NCBI GenBank assembly: GCA_033239125.1 | Contig: BSWB01000003.1 | Coordinates: 135,817,820 to 135,881,819, forward strand | Direction of reading: 5' to 3' | DNA length: 64,000 bases | DNA from: Fagopyrum homotropicum | Lineage: Eukaryota > Streptophyta > Magnoliopsida > Caryophyllales > Polygonaceae | Part shown: piece by piece, positions 1 through 10,364 of the stretch | How positions within the stretch are numbered: position 1 is the stretch's first letter | Layout: each line of letters opens with the position of its first letter | Position numbers and translations under genes: made by a program | The notes under the pieces: model-generated | Database searches by the model: none | What the model was told of the DNA's origin: nothing | The model's input: the letters and a program-made list of their open reading frames with translations, nothing else

Positions 1-724
1 TTGATAGAATCCTCTCTAGTCCTCTCCAGTTGAACGTAATTATGCCCCAAACCTCTTTTTTTTTGTAATTTTATTGAATTAGGGTTTTTAGGTTATGATT
101 CCATTTTTAAATTTTGATCGATTAGGGTTTTTAGATTTAGCTGTGTGTGGACTTGATTGAGTTTCTAGGTTAGTTGGATGTGGAATCGAGATTCTAGTTT
201 GAGTTACTCAGTTTATTTGTGTGTGGTTCTGAGTTACTTAGTTCATTTGTATGCTTTTATGAAATACAAAGTTCATTTGTGTGTTGTTCTGTGTTAATCA
301 GCTCAATTGTGTGTAGACATCAGTAATAATTCATGTTTATTTGTTTGTATACATTAATAACTAATTCCAATTTACTTAATTCACTTGTGTGTAGACATCA
401 TTACATTGGATTAGACTATGATTTCAAACTAATAGTGATTAACCAATAAATTTAGTTTATATTTACCTTATATTGAGTTTATGTTTTTATATGTCATGTA
501 TGTGTGTGTTTTCTGTTGTTATATATATGAAAAGCGTGCTAACTTTGTGTTGATGAGGATGTTAAACCTGACTAGTAATGTCATGTTAGTGATATTTTTT
601 TCTTGGTTAGGTTTTTCAATATTTATGTTAAAACTTAAAAGTGACAGTTAACTTTTTTTTGTCCGTCTTACCTAGTCACCCAATTGGGCAAGACGATGCA
701 TCATTTGTTCATATCATTTTCTAA
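1..724. other. AT-rich host flank with degenerate repeats
   Basis: No gene is recognisable here. The stretch is AT-rich, with intron-like or UTR-like composition. From about 195 to 400 it holds degenerate repeats built around TTCATTTGTGTG and TGTGTAGACATCA, each recurring at roughly 40-100 base spacing. It lies upstream of the GDSL-lipase relic and could be an intron or promoter remnant of that gene, but nothing in the sequence proves this. Confidence 0.5.
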
Positions 725-1130
725 TTGATTTGCTCAACAAATCTATACAAATTAGATGCAAGAAAAATGGTGGTGGTTGGAACAAACCCACTTGGGTGCA
801 TACCTAGCTTATTATCAAAAGCACAAGGGGGCAACTATCTTGACAACATCAACAACTTGACGATTCAATGCAATGGATGTCTCGTTCAACTCACTTCTGA
901 TCTCTAGTATCTTTTTTTGTCTATCAGAACATATATGATTGCTTCATTGACATGGTCACTAACCTAGATGAATATAGTACTACTACATAGTACATACCAA
1001 CTGACTCTATTTCTCGATACTTGTTAATATGAGGGCTAAATCATGATTTTGCTTCCTATTGCAGGATTCAATGTAACAGACAACATGTTGCGGGAATGAA
1101 AGGAATGGGTTAATATGTTTGCAGAAGCGG
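725..1130 (+). pseudogene. GDSL esterase/lipase fragment (relic)
   Basis: The open stretch at about 743-907 encodes residues reading LYKLDARKMVVVGTNPLGCIPS, which matches the block LYxLGARKxVVxGxxPLGCxPS of plant GDSL esterases/lipases (secreted SGNH hydrolases). The following residues, with NINNLTIQCNGCLVQLTS, match the next conserved helix (usually VNNLxxxFNxxLxxLxxxL). After an intron-like gap, a splice-acceptor-like TTGCAG near 1063 leads into a second piece at 1066-1130. It encodes FNVTDN and then, after a one-base frame change, CCGNERNG, resembling the Cys-Cys-Gly exon of the same family. There is no GDS(L) block, no catalytic D-x-x-H block and no start, so this is a decayed fragment of two exons and cannot make an enzyme. 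It marks the host locus into which the copia element later landed nearby. Confidence 0.62.
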
Positions 1131-1903
1131 AAGAACGTTGGAGATCATGGGAAGGCTGGTGCGGAACAGTACACCTTTGGTGCTATTAATTTTTATTTGT
1201 TCCCTCCATAGAGGGTAATAGACATTGAAGCGGAAAAGAGAATACCTTCATTCTACATACTGAGAACTATGGCAAGTACATCATCAAGGTGGCTCTTCCA
1301 AAGACCGACAATGAAATGACTATGGCATAGGTAAAAGATGTAATCTTGAATTTAATTGTCCCTAAGGCCATGACCACAAAAAAGAGAGTAGAGATTAACC
1401 TAAGGCATAATTTCTTTTGTTTTAGCTTAGAATTTTCTTTGGTTTGGGGGAATAAGTTAACAAGTTATTGTATCATTGTGAGGGGATATACACCTTCAAA
1501 ATTATTGCAAAATACTCCCATTTCTCAGAGTAATACTAGTATATTTTGCAAAGCCGAATGAAAGAGAGAAGCGAAGGTGCAAATATGAAAGACTCAAAAC
1601 TAGAAAAACACATTGTGAATTGTCAAGAAGCCCAATTGTTTGCAAGAAATGAAATAGAAAATTACGACATGATTAAGTTCAAACCCAAAAAGCTTCAAGG
1701 AAGACATGATCTAAGTTCAACCTTAAGAGCATGCTTAATGATAATGTGGTTCTCTCAAACATTGGCTCCACGATGATAATGCCAAGTATCAATAATAACA
1801 AAATATAAAGGTAAGATTTCTCAGTAAATGAAAATAAATATTCATTTGGATGAAGATATATGAGAGTTTGTTAACGTAAATGTTGAAAAGATAATGTTGA
1901 AAA
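1131..1903. other. Host flank without recognisable gene
   Basis: Short open frames occur here (for example 1561-1776), but none has a recognisable family signature or a supporting start context. The composition is like the upstream host DNA. The copia insertion begins at 1904; the last five bases before it (1899-1903, GAAAA) are the left half of an imperfect target duplication. Confidence 0.5.
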
Positions 1904-2104
1904 TGTTACAAGGTGTAACAATGGATCAACTCGAGATCTTAGAGCAAAAGGATAGAGAAGAGAGCAACAGAAAGAGAGAAGCAACGGGATAGAAACAAAC
2001 TGAACTCTTGTATTGATTCTGTTATGTATATTTCTAATTATAGACAGTAGCATGTGATTCTGTTACAAACATGTGGCTATACATCTGCCACATCACTGTT
2101 ATCA
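1904..2104 (-). repeat. copia 3' LTR
   Basis: On the plus strand it begins TGTTACAAGG and ends CTGTTATCA, so the ends are TG...CA on both strands. It aligns along its whole 201 bases with 59377-59577. The two copies differ at many positions, so the insertion is the oldest in the window. Confidence 0.88.
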
Positions 2105-2112
2105 CCCCCCTC
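2105..2112 (-). other. copia polypurine tract
   Basis: On the minus strand the sequence GAGGGGGG lies directly against the 3' LTR, the expected position of the plus-strand primer. Confidence 0.75.
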
Positions 2113-3001
2113 AAGCTGGAAGACGAGACTCGAGCCATGCCAAACTTGGACAAAAGCTTATTCTGATGAGTAGACGGGACGATCTTAGTGAAGACATCAG
2201 CCAGTTGGGAAGAAGTAGGAACAAACTTGAGCTCAAAAAGACCTTCCATCACTTTATCTCTAGTAAAATGATAATCGATTTCAATGTGTTTAGTACGCTC
2301 GTGAAACACAAGATTATTGGCAATTTGAATGGCAGAATGATTATCACAATAGATGCAAATTGGTTGAGGTGGAGATGAGCCAAGGTCAGATAGAAGCCTG
2401 ACTAGCCAAGTGACTTTTGCAACAACATTGGCCATCGCTCGATACTCAGCTTCTGCTGAACTTCTAGAAATCGTGCCTTGCTTTTTAGACTTCCAACTCA
2501 CAGGTGAACGACCAAGCATAATAACAAAGCCTCCAACAGACCGACGAGAAATAGGGCAAGAAACCCAATCGAAATCTGTATATGCCAATAGAGATGGTAA
2601 ATCACAATCATTTAATAAATTGCCATGTCCAATAGTGCCTTTCACATTTCTAAGCCTGTGATAAAGAGCATGTAAATGTTAAGTACATGTTCGTTGCATA
2701 AATTGGCTAAGATATTGAACTGCAAAACACAAGTCTGGACGTGTATGTGAGAGGAAATTCAGTTTGCCCACTAGGCATCGATAGACTGAGGCATCTGGTA
2801 AAAGATCACCTTCTTTTGGAGTGAGTTTAGTGTTGAGTAGGAGGGGAGTACTTGTAGCCTTGGTGTAATCTAGGTTGGCATCGTGCAACAATTCAAGAGT
2901 GAATTTTCGTTGAGATAAAACAATACCAGATGGAATATAAGTTACTTTAATACCAAGAAAGTAATGAAGAACACCAAGGTCTTTAACACTAAAAGTGCTA
3001 T
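2113..3001 (-). pseudogene. copia pol, C-terminal RT and RNase H
   Basis: This is the C-terminal part of copia pol, broken by stops and frame changes. The piece at 2679-2891 encodes the end of the RT region (TSTPLLLNTKL, then YRCLVGKLNFLSHTRPDLCFAVQYLSQFM), the usual copia connection before RNase H. The piece at 2140-2645 encodes the RNase H domain: DFDWVSCPISRRSVGGF, the SSAEAEYRAMA block with the catalytic Glu, the CDNHSAIQIANN block with the catalytic Asp, and HERTKHIEIDYHFTRD near the end. The residues before 3001 (KVTYIPSGI) read upstream directly into the RT part at 27606 once element A is discounted. A stop separates the two frames, so it is inactive. Confidence 0.88.
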
Positions 3002-4527
3002 TGACGAACGCTAAAACCTAGGTCAGTGTATTTTAGCTTAGGTCAAAGTAGAAGTCCTAACGTTACACTAACAAGTTATTGTATAACGTAAGTAAGGGTC
3101 GAACCCAAGAGAGTTAAGTTGATGTTTCGATTAGATTCCATTATTGATAATGTAACCAAGTAAAGGGGGGAGGGAGGGTTTGGATTGAAATGTAACAAAA
3201 CAAAAGCATAAGAAAACAAATAAAGAGGTGAATAGATTTATGAGAAATGGACTACACTAGGTTGAATCTTAGCATGCAATGCTACTTTGGTTGGTTCCTT
3301 TTATAAGTATTTTAGCAATGTTCTCGTCTTGATCATATATATGTATTGAGCCAACCGGAATCAACACAACTTAACAAGTTAATGTTCCGTAAACCTACAA
3401 GAACAAGATACAAGTTAGCTTTCAAACAAAGACAAAGAGATATAAAGAGAAGAATAAAACCATTAAACTTTTCTTTATATTTGTATTCCTTTTCCTTTAA
3501 GTAATCACAACCAACTTTTACCTAAAGGTTTTCTACTAGATTAAAGACCCGAACCCGGAATCTAATAATCCTAGTTTCTTTGCATGCAATTAAACATTAA
3601 GGTGATCAAACTAAGTGGTAAGAAACATGCAATTTGATAAGTAAAGCACAAGGAATACAAAACATATACTGAATAATACTTATATTAAAAAGGACTTACA
3701 ACCAAAGCAGCAATACAACTTCAAAACAACCCAATGTAGCAAGGAATTTAGAAGCTCATTACACAAAGGAAGCAAGGGAAAAGAGAGAATAATGTGGGAA
3801 ATGGTGAATTATTCTAGCAATCAGCCATGTACCTATTTATATTAGAATTGACACTAAATGGGAGTAAATGGCCGGCCTAAGCAACCACCTTTAATGCCAT
3901 AAAGGTGGTGCAAGCAGGCGGAGTAAAGTCTCTGACGCTAAACCGCAAGGGCGGGCTTCAGGGCCATAGGGGCGGTTTAGGCGAAAACGCTTGGAGTTTT
4001 TCATGGCCGTAGGGGCGGCCTGGCAATTCTGCACGGGCGGATCTTTAATGTTCTTCAAACGTCTGACTCTTCATCTTTCTGTCGCTTCTGGTGTTGAGTT
4101 ATAGGGGCGGCCCAATGTCACCGCAGGGGGGTGACACTAGCTTTTCGGCTTCATAGCTCGGTAGGTTGGTCCGCAGGCAGAGGCGTAGGGGCGCCGGCTT
4201 CGCTTCTTCAAGGTAAGTCACCGTAGAGGCGCCTAGGAGTGGCGCAAGGGCGGTGACAGTCTTTGTTCCGGGCGCTGGCGAAGGCGCAGGCTGCGTTCCG
4301 GAGTGAAGTGTTACCCGCAGGGGCGGTGACACTGCACCGCGGGGGCGGTGTGACACCAGAAGCTTGTCTTCGTGAATGGTCTTCAACTCCCAAGTGCTTC
4401 TAATTTCTCTTTTAACTTCTTTTAGACTTCTTCTTCTGGATTGAGAAGTCATCAGCATAAACCGACTCTAATACAATAAAAAGACTCTAAAAACTAACCT
4501 AAATGATAGTGATTCCATCACCTATCA
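3002..4527 (-). repeat. Element A 3' LTR
   Basis: On the plus strand it runs from TGACGAACGC to CACCTATCA and aligns with 26083-27600. A TATA-like TATAAATAGG (minus strand) lies at 3832-3841. A dense cluster of GC-rich motifs (sense core CCGCCCCTGCGG and variants) covers about 3940-4360. The short open frames in that cluster are by-products of the motifs, not genes. Confidence 0.92.
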
Positions 4528-4566
4528 AACTCCCCCATACTTAGACCTTTTACTCGTCCCGAGTAA
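4528..4566 (-). other. Element A polypurine tract and upstream hairpin
   Basis: On the minus strand a hairpin at 4550-4566 has arms TTACTCG and CGAGTAA around GGA. It is followed by TAAGTATGGGGGAG, the polypurine tract, and then the LTR start TGATAGG. B, C, F and G have the same arrangement with different but still complementary arms. Confidence 0.8.
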
Positions 4567-5379
4567 CACAAATGACAACAATTCGGACTCAAAAGCCTCA
4601 GAAAGAATGGGTTAGAGACATAGATAATGGAGACAAGAGAAAAACCAAGAAAGAAAGAAGAAAAAAGAAGAAAAGGTGAGAAGAAAGTGAGAAAGCTACC
4701 ATCATTATTGCTCCAAGAGTGACCTACCCGGACAACCTCCTTATGAGTCCCCTTCTTATGCCGCCAAACGTCGGAAGGGAAACCTATACTCGGTGTCGCT
4801 CATTTTGCCAAGGTGCCCTTTTGGGTTTTCACCTTGCCACTCTTCTTCTTTTCTTGATGATCTCACTTAATCCTTACATTTCTCAAGTCCATTTTTGCAC
4901 CAACCTAATCTTGGTCGGACTACATTCTTTTTGCCTAAACCGTCCTTTCGGGTTTTCGGTTTATCCAAGAATTTTCATGCCTTTTTTCAACTTCTTTGGC
5001 TTTTTCTCTCTTTTTTTTATACTGAATTTCAAACTGAATTACAATTCATGAAAACTCAAAGCAAACATAACTCAAACAATTCAAACAAACTATACATGCA
5101 AGATGATATTCCCTCCCCCATACTGGAAGCACACTTTTCCCTCGAAGTGGAAAAAGAAAGCAAATATTATATGTGGAGAAGGGAGAAAGAGAATACCCAC
5201 TAGTGGGATGGTCCGGCTGGACCATCCGGACCCTCCTCTAGGGGATATGGGAAGTGGCTGAAAAAGTGCTCCTGTCAACGGTAGATGTCGTCGAGACGGT
5301 CCTACTGGGCGGTCAGCCGGCCTCCAATGGTGGTCTCAAAGTTGGCTTGCCAAGCCAATTGTTGAGCCTCAAGCTGCCG
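4567..5379 (-). other. Element A 3' UTR with internal polypurine-like copy
   Basis: Non-coding. At 5110-5144 the minus strand reads GAGGGAAAAGTGTGCTTCC and then AGTATGGGGGAGGGA, a second copy of the GGGA...AGTATGGGG signature that precedes the true polypurine tract. The rest is low-complexity pyrimidine-rich sequence on the plus strand. No gene is seen. Confidence 0.6.
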
Positions 5380-6561
5380 CTACTGGGCCGCCTGCCAAGC
5401 GTCTTGGCGCCGGTCGAAGTGGGCGGTCATGGATGAGGCAAAGCTGGACTGCCAAGTCTGCTGCTGCTCCATCATGGTCCGCTGATACTCGGTCTGCCAA
5501 GCTTGGTGCTGAGTGGTCAAGGCAGACACCTGAGCCTGGAGGCTCCTTAGCTCGGGGCCATCATCTCCCGCTGTAGTAGGCATCTCCTCATTATCCGGGA
5601 TGGGCATGTGGTCCTCATAATGAGCCCTGCTGGAGCTCGCAACATGTCTCTCCATAATGGCCACCTGAGGCCGCCTCGGCACAAACGGATCAGCTGGGAT
5701 GTAGAGCTCGGAGAGCTAATCTCCAAATGATAAAGGCCGAGGGAGGTAGGTGATGTGGCTCCCATCTGCAAAAGAAAGCCAAAAAAGGTTCTCCCCATCT
5801 ATCTTGAGGAGCTTGCACCTCCGAAGCATACCTTCCGTATATAATGGGACCGCCATCCCATCCTCAAGGTCCGAAAGGTCCATCACCTGCTCGGAAATCA
5901 AGGAGATCACCCCGCCGCCAACAATATCCCGTGGCTTATTCTTCCTAATCCGCTTCAAAGCGGTAAGGAAGAGGAACGGCCAATCCGGCACCTTCTCACT
6001 CATCGGTAGGCAGGCATAGAGCAATGGAAGGTCCTTAAGAGCGACCTTGTTCTCCTCCTTGTGTCCACAGAAGACACTCATGAGGATCTTGGAGAGGAGT
6101 CTCAAGCAAGGGTGAGTGAGTTTATTGGAATACTCACCCCCGACATGAAACTCGGAGCCGGCGGTGGCCTGCCAAAACTCACATAAGTCCGGGGTAGGAA
6201 TAGGCTCCCACCAATTCTCGGAGGGGTTGAGAGTCACCCCACAAGCCTCTTGCAGCTGGAGGTAGTCAAGTGTATACTTCTTGTTGAACTTGAAGGAAAG
6301 TCCAACACACACGTGATCCTCCTTCCCCATGTTGAAGATGACGATGAACTGTGTGTTGAGCTTAGGATATGTAGGAGCACTCTTCTTCAGAAAGTCCCCG
6401 AGGCCAGCGTTGCCGAGGAAGGATTGCGTGCTCTCTAACATGCCCAACTTCTCCAATGACGGGATGTGAAAAAACCAAGTTGCATACACAACCCGATCTT
6501 ACACAATCCCGTAGCGGGTCTTCTCAATCTCGGACATCTTATATTTTCTTTGGGGTTCCAT
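5380..6561 (-). pseudogene. Element A third ORF (env position), broken
   Basis: The frame starts near 6561 (MEPQRKYKMSEIEKTRYG) and runs to 5380, broken by in-frame stops at 6499-6501 and 5716-5718. It lies between pol and the 3' UTR, where Athila elements carry their extra ORF. The globular part has FFHIPSLEKLGMLESTQSFL, NENWWEPIP-like tryptophan-rich stretches, and SNKLTHPCLRLLSKILMSVF, the style of Athila ORF proteins. The C-terminus is rich in Gln and Trp with heptad spacing, probably a coiled coil. I see no signal peptide, no transmembrane helix and no glycoprotein-like cysteine pattern, so an envelope role is not supported. Its sequence differs strongly from the third ORFs of B and F. 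Confidence 0.72.
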
Positions 6562-7101
6562 TTCTTGCAAGGAATCAGAAAGTTCAAAAATTGGAGAAAG
6601 AGACGAACCCTCTGTTGCTATTTCTGTAGGGACGGTGAGGCGCAGGGGCGTATCCTTGTAGGCGCAGGCGCGGGAGTACAGAAGGTGGACGATTCTTGAC
6701 AGCTTCGCTGGTGGTGGAGATGGGGGGCTTTCCGGTGGCTTCTTGTTGGTGGAGTTGTCGCCGGAGGTTGTGAAGGGTGGTGGAAGGAGGTTGTTGGTGA
6801 TGGAGAGTGCAATATGGTTAAGGTTCAAGAGATTGAGGGCGGTGATGGTTGCAAGAAGGAAGAGGGTGGCGCATGGGCGTCGGAGGTCGTGGTGGTGGCG
6901 TCGGTGAAGTGGCGCAGGGGGCGTGGGCAAGGGTGGTGGATGGCGAGAGGTTGAGGGCGCATGGGCGTTCGTGAGAGGGAGAGATTTGGGAGAGACGAGT
7001 GGTAGGTGAGGAGAGAGAGAGGGGTTGGTGAGGTAGGTGTAGGGTCTTTTGGGTTTTCTTACTTTTTTTCTTTTCTGGGTAAACCCGTAGGGGCGGGGGC
7101 T

Positions 7102-7123
7102 TGTCACCGCGGGGGCGGTGACA
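7102..7123 (-). repeat. GC-rich hairpin motif, copy a of element A
   Basis: Arms TGTCACCGC and GCGGTGACA flank GGGG, a perfect nine-base-pair stem. Confidence 0.85.
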
Positions 7124-7172
7124 GAGTTGTTGCAGACGCAGGCCCAGTGCCAAGGGCGGCGCTGGGCAAGGG

Positions 7173-7194
7173 TGTCACTGCAGGGGCAGTGACA
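7173..7194 (-). repeat. GC-rich hairpin motif, copy b of element A
   Basis: Arms TGTCACTGC and GCAGTGACA flank AGGG. Compared with the copy at 7102-7123, the seventh arm base changes C to T and its partner changes G to A, so pairing is kept. Confidence 0.85.
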
Positions 7195-7241
7195 ATGAGC
7201 CGTAGGGGCGGTTTTTTGACAGAAGCTCCTCTTCTTATTCT

Positions 7242-7259
7242 CTCGGGTTGCCTCCCAAG
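7242..7259 (-). other. Conserved post-pol hairpin of element A
   Basis: On the minus strand, arms CTTGGG and CCCGAG surround AGGCAA. The pairing includes one T-G wobble. B and F have CTTGGG and CCCAAG in the same place with the same AGGCAA loop. Confidence 0.72.
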
Positions 7260-7350
7260 CAGCGCCTTTGTTTTACGATGTTGGCTCGACGTAAGGACCC
7301 TACTTCTCTTCCTGGGCCTCCTCCAACACCATTTCATCAATGGGGTCATT

Positions 7351-8579
7351 CTACACTCCTTCAAGGTAGGGCTTGAGCCTTTGTCCGTTGACCTTGAATA
7401 TCTTGTGCGCTTGTGGATCGTAGAGATCCACAGCGCTGTGTGGGTACACTTCAGCTATCACGTACGGACCTGTCCACCTTGAACGCAGCTTGCCTGCAAA
7501 AAGCTTCAAACGAGATTGGTAAAGAAGAACTTTGTTACCTACTTTGAAATCTTTTCGGAGGATGTTCCGGTCATGCCACACTTTGCTCTTTTCTTTGTAT
7601 GCGGTGGCATGATCATATGCATCGAGCCTCAATTCCTCTAGCTCTTGCAATAGGAGCTTCCGGAACTCTCCTACCTCCTCTATATTCATGTTGCACTTCT
7701 TCACCGTCCACCATGCCTTGTGCTCAAGCTCCACCGGAAGGTGGCAAGCTTTTCTGAACACAAGCCGGAATGGAGACATCCCTATAGGAGTCTTATATGC
7801 TGTCTAGTAAGCCCATAGAGCGCCGTTTAGCCTCAAACTCCAATCTTTCCTTCCGGGAGAAACCGTCTTTTCAAGGATGGTTTTGATTTCCCTGTTGGAC
7901 ATCTCCGCTTGACCATTTGTTTGCGGATGGTAGGCTGTTGACACTCGTTGGTGGATGTGGTACTTCTTAAGAAGAGCGGTGATTGTCTTGTTGCAAAAAT
8001 GGGTGCCCCTATCGCTTATCAAAGCTTTCGGAATTCCAAATCTTGCAAAAATGTTGTCCTTAAGAAATGCTGCAACCACTTTAGAGTCATCAGTTTTGGT
8101 TGCCTTTGCTTTCACCCACTTGAAAACATAGTCCACCCCAAGTAATATATAAGTGTGCCCAAAAGAAGTAGGAAAAGGACCCATGAAATCTATCCCCCAA
8201 ACATAAAAAATTTCGCAAAAAACCGCATTTCATTTCTTTTAGAGATGTTACCTACTCTTTGGCACCTATCACACACTTTGCAAAACGCAAAAGCGTCTCT
8301 AAAGATGTGTGACCAAAAGAATCCCGCATCTAAAACCTTTCTAGCAGTTTTGTTGGCCCCAAAATGTCCCCCACATGCTTCAGAATGACAAAATGTAAGG
8401 TTAGATTGTACCTCATTGTCCGGGATGCAACGGCGTATTACCTAATCACTACAATGCTTCCAAAGGTAGGGATCGTCCCAAACGTAGTGTCGAGCTTCGG
8501 CCTTCACCTTCTCTCGCTGTGCCTTAGTGAAGTCTGGAGGGTACTCACTCCTAACAATGAAGTTAACAATGTCAGCAAT
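7351..8579 (-). pseudogene. Element A integrase
   Basis: The minus-strand sequence encodes the Athila-type integrase. The core at 7804-8190 has GIDFMGPFP (first catalytic Asp), [10 protein letters not shown] (second Asp) and [16 protein letters not shown] (catalytic Glu). After a stop at about 7804 the C-terminal domain (7351-7779) has [13 protein letters not shown], the [20 protein letters not shown] helix and the [12 protein letters not shown] block that ends these integrases. The zinc-binding N-terminal part between 8190 and 8579 is present but frame-broken. The frame ends 92 bases before the conserved post-pol hairpin. Stops make it inactive. Confidence 0.83.
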
Positions 8580-9182
8580 TCAAGGCTTAAATGATTGAAG
8601 TTTAAACAAAACCTCTGTCGAATAATCCACAGGGGCGCCTAGTTCGAGCCGCAGGGGCGGCTGGCCGCATGGGCGGGTCTGGTGAGACACAGGGGCGGTT
8701 ACACAACAGAGGGTTGTGTAGAAGGTGTCGTTTGGAAAGCTCCCAACTATGGCCCTTCCTTTGGTTGGATCTTCTTCCTCCTGTACCAGCCTGCTCAAAT
8801 GGTCGGCCACAAGGTTCTCAACCCCCTTCTTGTCCCGTATCTCTAGTTTAAACTCGCTTAGAAGGAGCACCCACCGAATCAATCTTGGTTTAGCTTCCTT
8901 CTTCGCCATGAGATACCTAAGAGCTGCATGGTCAATAAAAATGATTACCATTACTCCAAGAAGGTACTGTCTGAACTTCTCAAGTGCAAAAACCACCGCT
9001 AACATCTCCTTCTCGGTGGTGGAGTAGTTCCTTTGTGCTCCATTAAGCGTCATGGATGCATAATGGATGACGTGTGAGGCTCTTCCATCCTTTTGTCCTA
9101 GAACAGCTCCTACAACATAATCGCCGGCGTCACACATAATCTCGAAAGGTTTCTCCCAATCCGGAGACGGATGATTGGTGCA
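8580..9182 (-). pseudogene. Element A RNase H, part beyond element B
   Basis: The minus-strand frame encodes RNase [20 protein letters not shown] (first Asp), [20 protein letters not shown] (Glu block), [30 protein letters not shown] (second Asp and connecting segment), and [11 protein letters not shown] at the end. It joins the RT part at 22391 across element B. The following linker (8580-8720) is where the GC-rich motif cluster sits: the repeated PPLRL-type residues are encoded by the motif itself. Confidence 0.85.
8647..8662 (-). repeat. GC-rich hairpin motif in the RNase H-integrase linker
   Basis: Arms AGCCGC and GCGGCT flank AGGG. Neighbouring unpaired or partly paired copies lie at about 8630-8640, 8664-8677 and 8689-8700. 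Confidence 0.8.
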
Positions 9183-9534
9183 TGTTAGCATGAAATATTG
9201 TGATATTTTAGGCACGTTTTCTAAACGTATTTGATTCATATTCGATAGTCTTTGATTGAACTTTGTGCATATGTGAGCTAGTATTACCTATATTGTCGAT
9301 ATGGATGTCTACACTAGTTCTATGTTGATTATAGGTGATTTGGAGCTATTTCCGAACGGAATCGAGCAAAGGAGAGTTGAGTTGATATGTCCATAGATTG
9401 AGGACATTCTTTGGAAGCAAATTGAAGTTTTAGCTTGAGGAATGCACGAGGTTAGGGAAGAATCACGTTCTTGCCCTAAATTACGCCCTAAAATACGGCC
9501 GGAATCCAAACCACGTTCAGAATTACGGCCGTGG

Positions 9535-9583
9535 ATTTAGAGTCAGAAATTGATGTTCATTCCAGGGGATTACACGGCCATGG
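9535..9583 (+). repeat. 49-base segment present in one LTR of B only
   Basis: It lies between two palindrome copies (ACGGCCGTGG and ACGGCCATGG) and is missing from the 3' LTR, where one copy remains. Its second half (CATTCCAGGGGATTACACGG) is also found in the protease-RT linker at 13831-13850. Confidence 0.85.
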
Positions 9584-9624
9584 AACATATGGTGCAAACC
9601 GTATTTGTTTCCACGCTCTAAATT

Positions 9625-9651
9625 ACGGTCGTGGAACACTTCCACGACCGT
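9625..9651 (+). repeat. Large palindrome hairpin in B LTR
   Basis: Arms ACGGTCGTGGAA and TTCCACGACCGT around CAC give a perfect 12-base-pair stem made from two motif half-copies. It is repeated in the 3' LTR at 21051-21077. Confidence 0.88.
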
Positions 9652-9730
9652 GATCTTGGCAAATCTTTTCGCCACACTTTGAAGCCACGATCTTTTAAAG
9701 ATTGGGCTGGGCCGACATTTTGCCCTGCAC

Positions 9731-9739
9731 TATAAAAAG
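9731..9739 (+). promoter_or_regulatory. Element B LTR TATA box
   Basis: TATAAAAAG in a CACTATAAAAAGAC context; it is repeated in the 3' LTR at 21157-21165. Confidence 0.7.
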
Positions 9740-10330
9740 ACGGACGAAGCAAGAATCCGTCATCATCGCATAGACCCGCTTATCCTCGCTTAAGCTCGTT
9801 TATCATTGCTTAGAGGATTGCTTAGAGGATCACTCATCACCGTTAAGGATTGATTGGCATTGACATCTCATTGGAGATCGAAGTTCGTGTTTGGGGAATT
9901 GCCCTAATCTCGCACTTTTGGTGGAGATTGCTGTGGAGATCTCCGGATTGGCGGAAGATCGAAGTTCTTGGAAGATTTTGCAAGAAGATCTCTCTTCTTG
10001 TTTAGGTTTGATTCGGAAAACGGATTGACATCCCGTTTTCCTTTCTTTCCTAGGATTACGATTGCTTGTTCTATTGTGAATCTTTTGACAATACTTGTTC
10101 TCTTTGTGACTTTGAGATTGATTTGAAGATTATTGAAAGTTCTTGAAAGTTTTCATCTTTTTATCTTTTAATTCTTGAATTGATATCAACATGACTGTTA
10201 TTGGCTAAAAACCCTTAACAATTCTAAGGTGAAGGGTTGATAGTTGTGGCTTAGATGATGATAGATCGGTCGCAAATAGATTAGACCCTGAGAGTTAGAG
10301 AGAATCGCCGACAACCCTAAATTACGGCCT

Positions 10331-10364
10331 GTTCTTGAGTCCACGGCCGTGGAACCTCAAGAAC
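10331..10364 (+). repeat. Palindrome core inside complementary arms, B LTR
   Basis: The core CCACGGCCGTGG is enclosed by GTTCTTGAG on the left and CTCAAGAAC on the right, nine perfectly complementary bases. It is repeated in the 3' LTR at 21757-21790. Confidence 0.85.

Larger units (their letters stand above)
6562..7350 (-). other. Element A spacer between pol and third ORF
   Basis: Non-coding, Pro/Ser-codon-rich on the minus strand. It holds two perfect hairpins at 7102-7123 and 7173-7194 (described separately), further copies of the same motif near 6640-6660, 6900-6920 and 7085-7100, and the conserved post-pol hairpin at 7242-7259. Confidence 0.6.

Noticed and set aside
60..170. Telomere-like TTAGGGTTTTTA near the left end as an interstitial telomere
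   Set aside because: Only two imperfect, separated copies; plant telomere repeats would be tandem TTTAGGG units.
1346..1776. Small open frames as host genes
   Set aside because: No homology signature, no supporting start or exon structure, and the composition is like the surrounding non-coding DNA.
4099..4458. Open frames over the GC-rich part of the A LTRs, as a possible Pro-rich protein
   Set aside because: They are produced by repeated PPLRL-type translation of the palindrome; there is no start context and no conservation beyond the motif.
4720..4840. A match in A's 3' UTR to the conserved block of B, C, F and G
   Set aside because: Fragments such as ACTCGGTGTCG and TTGCCAAGGTGCCC resemble the block but lie on the strand opposite to A's sense; too weak to claim.
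7102..7194. Hairpins as intrinsic transcription terminators
   Set aside because: There is no T-run after the stems, and such terminators are bacterial; the copies also occur inside coding linkers.
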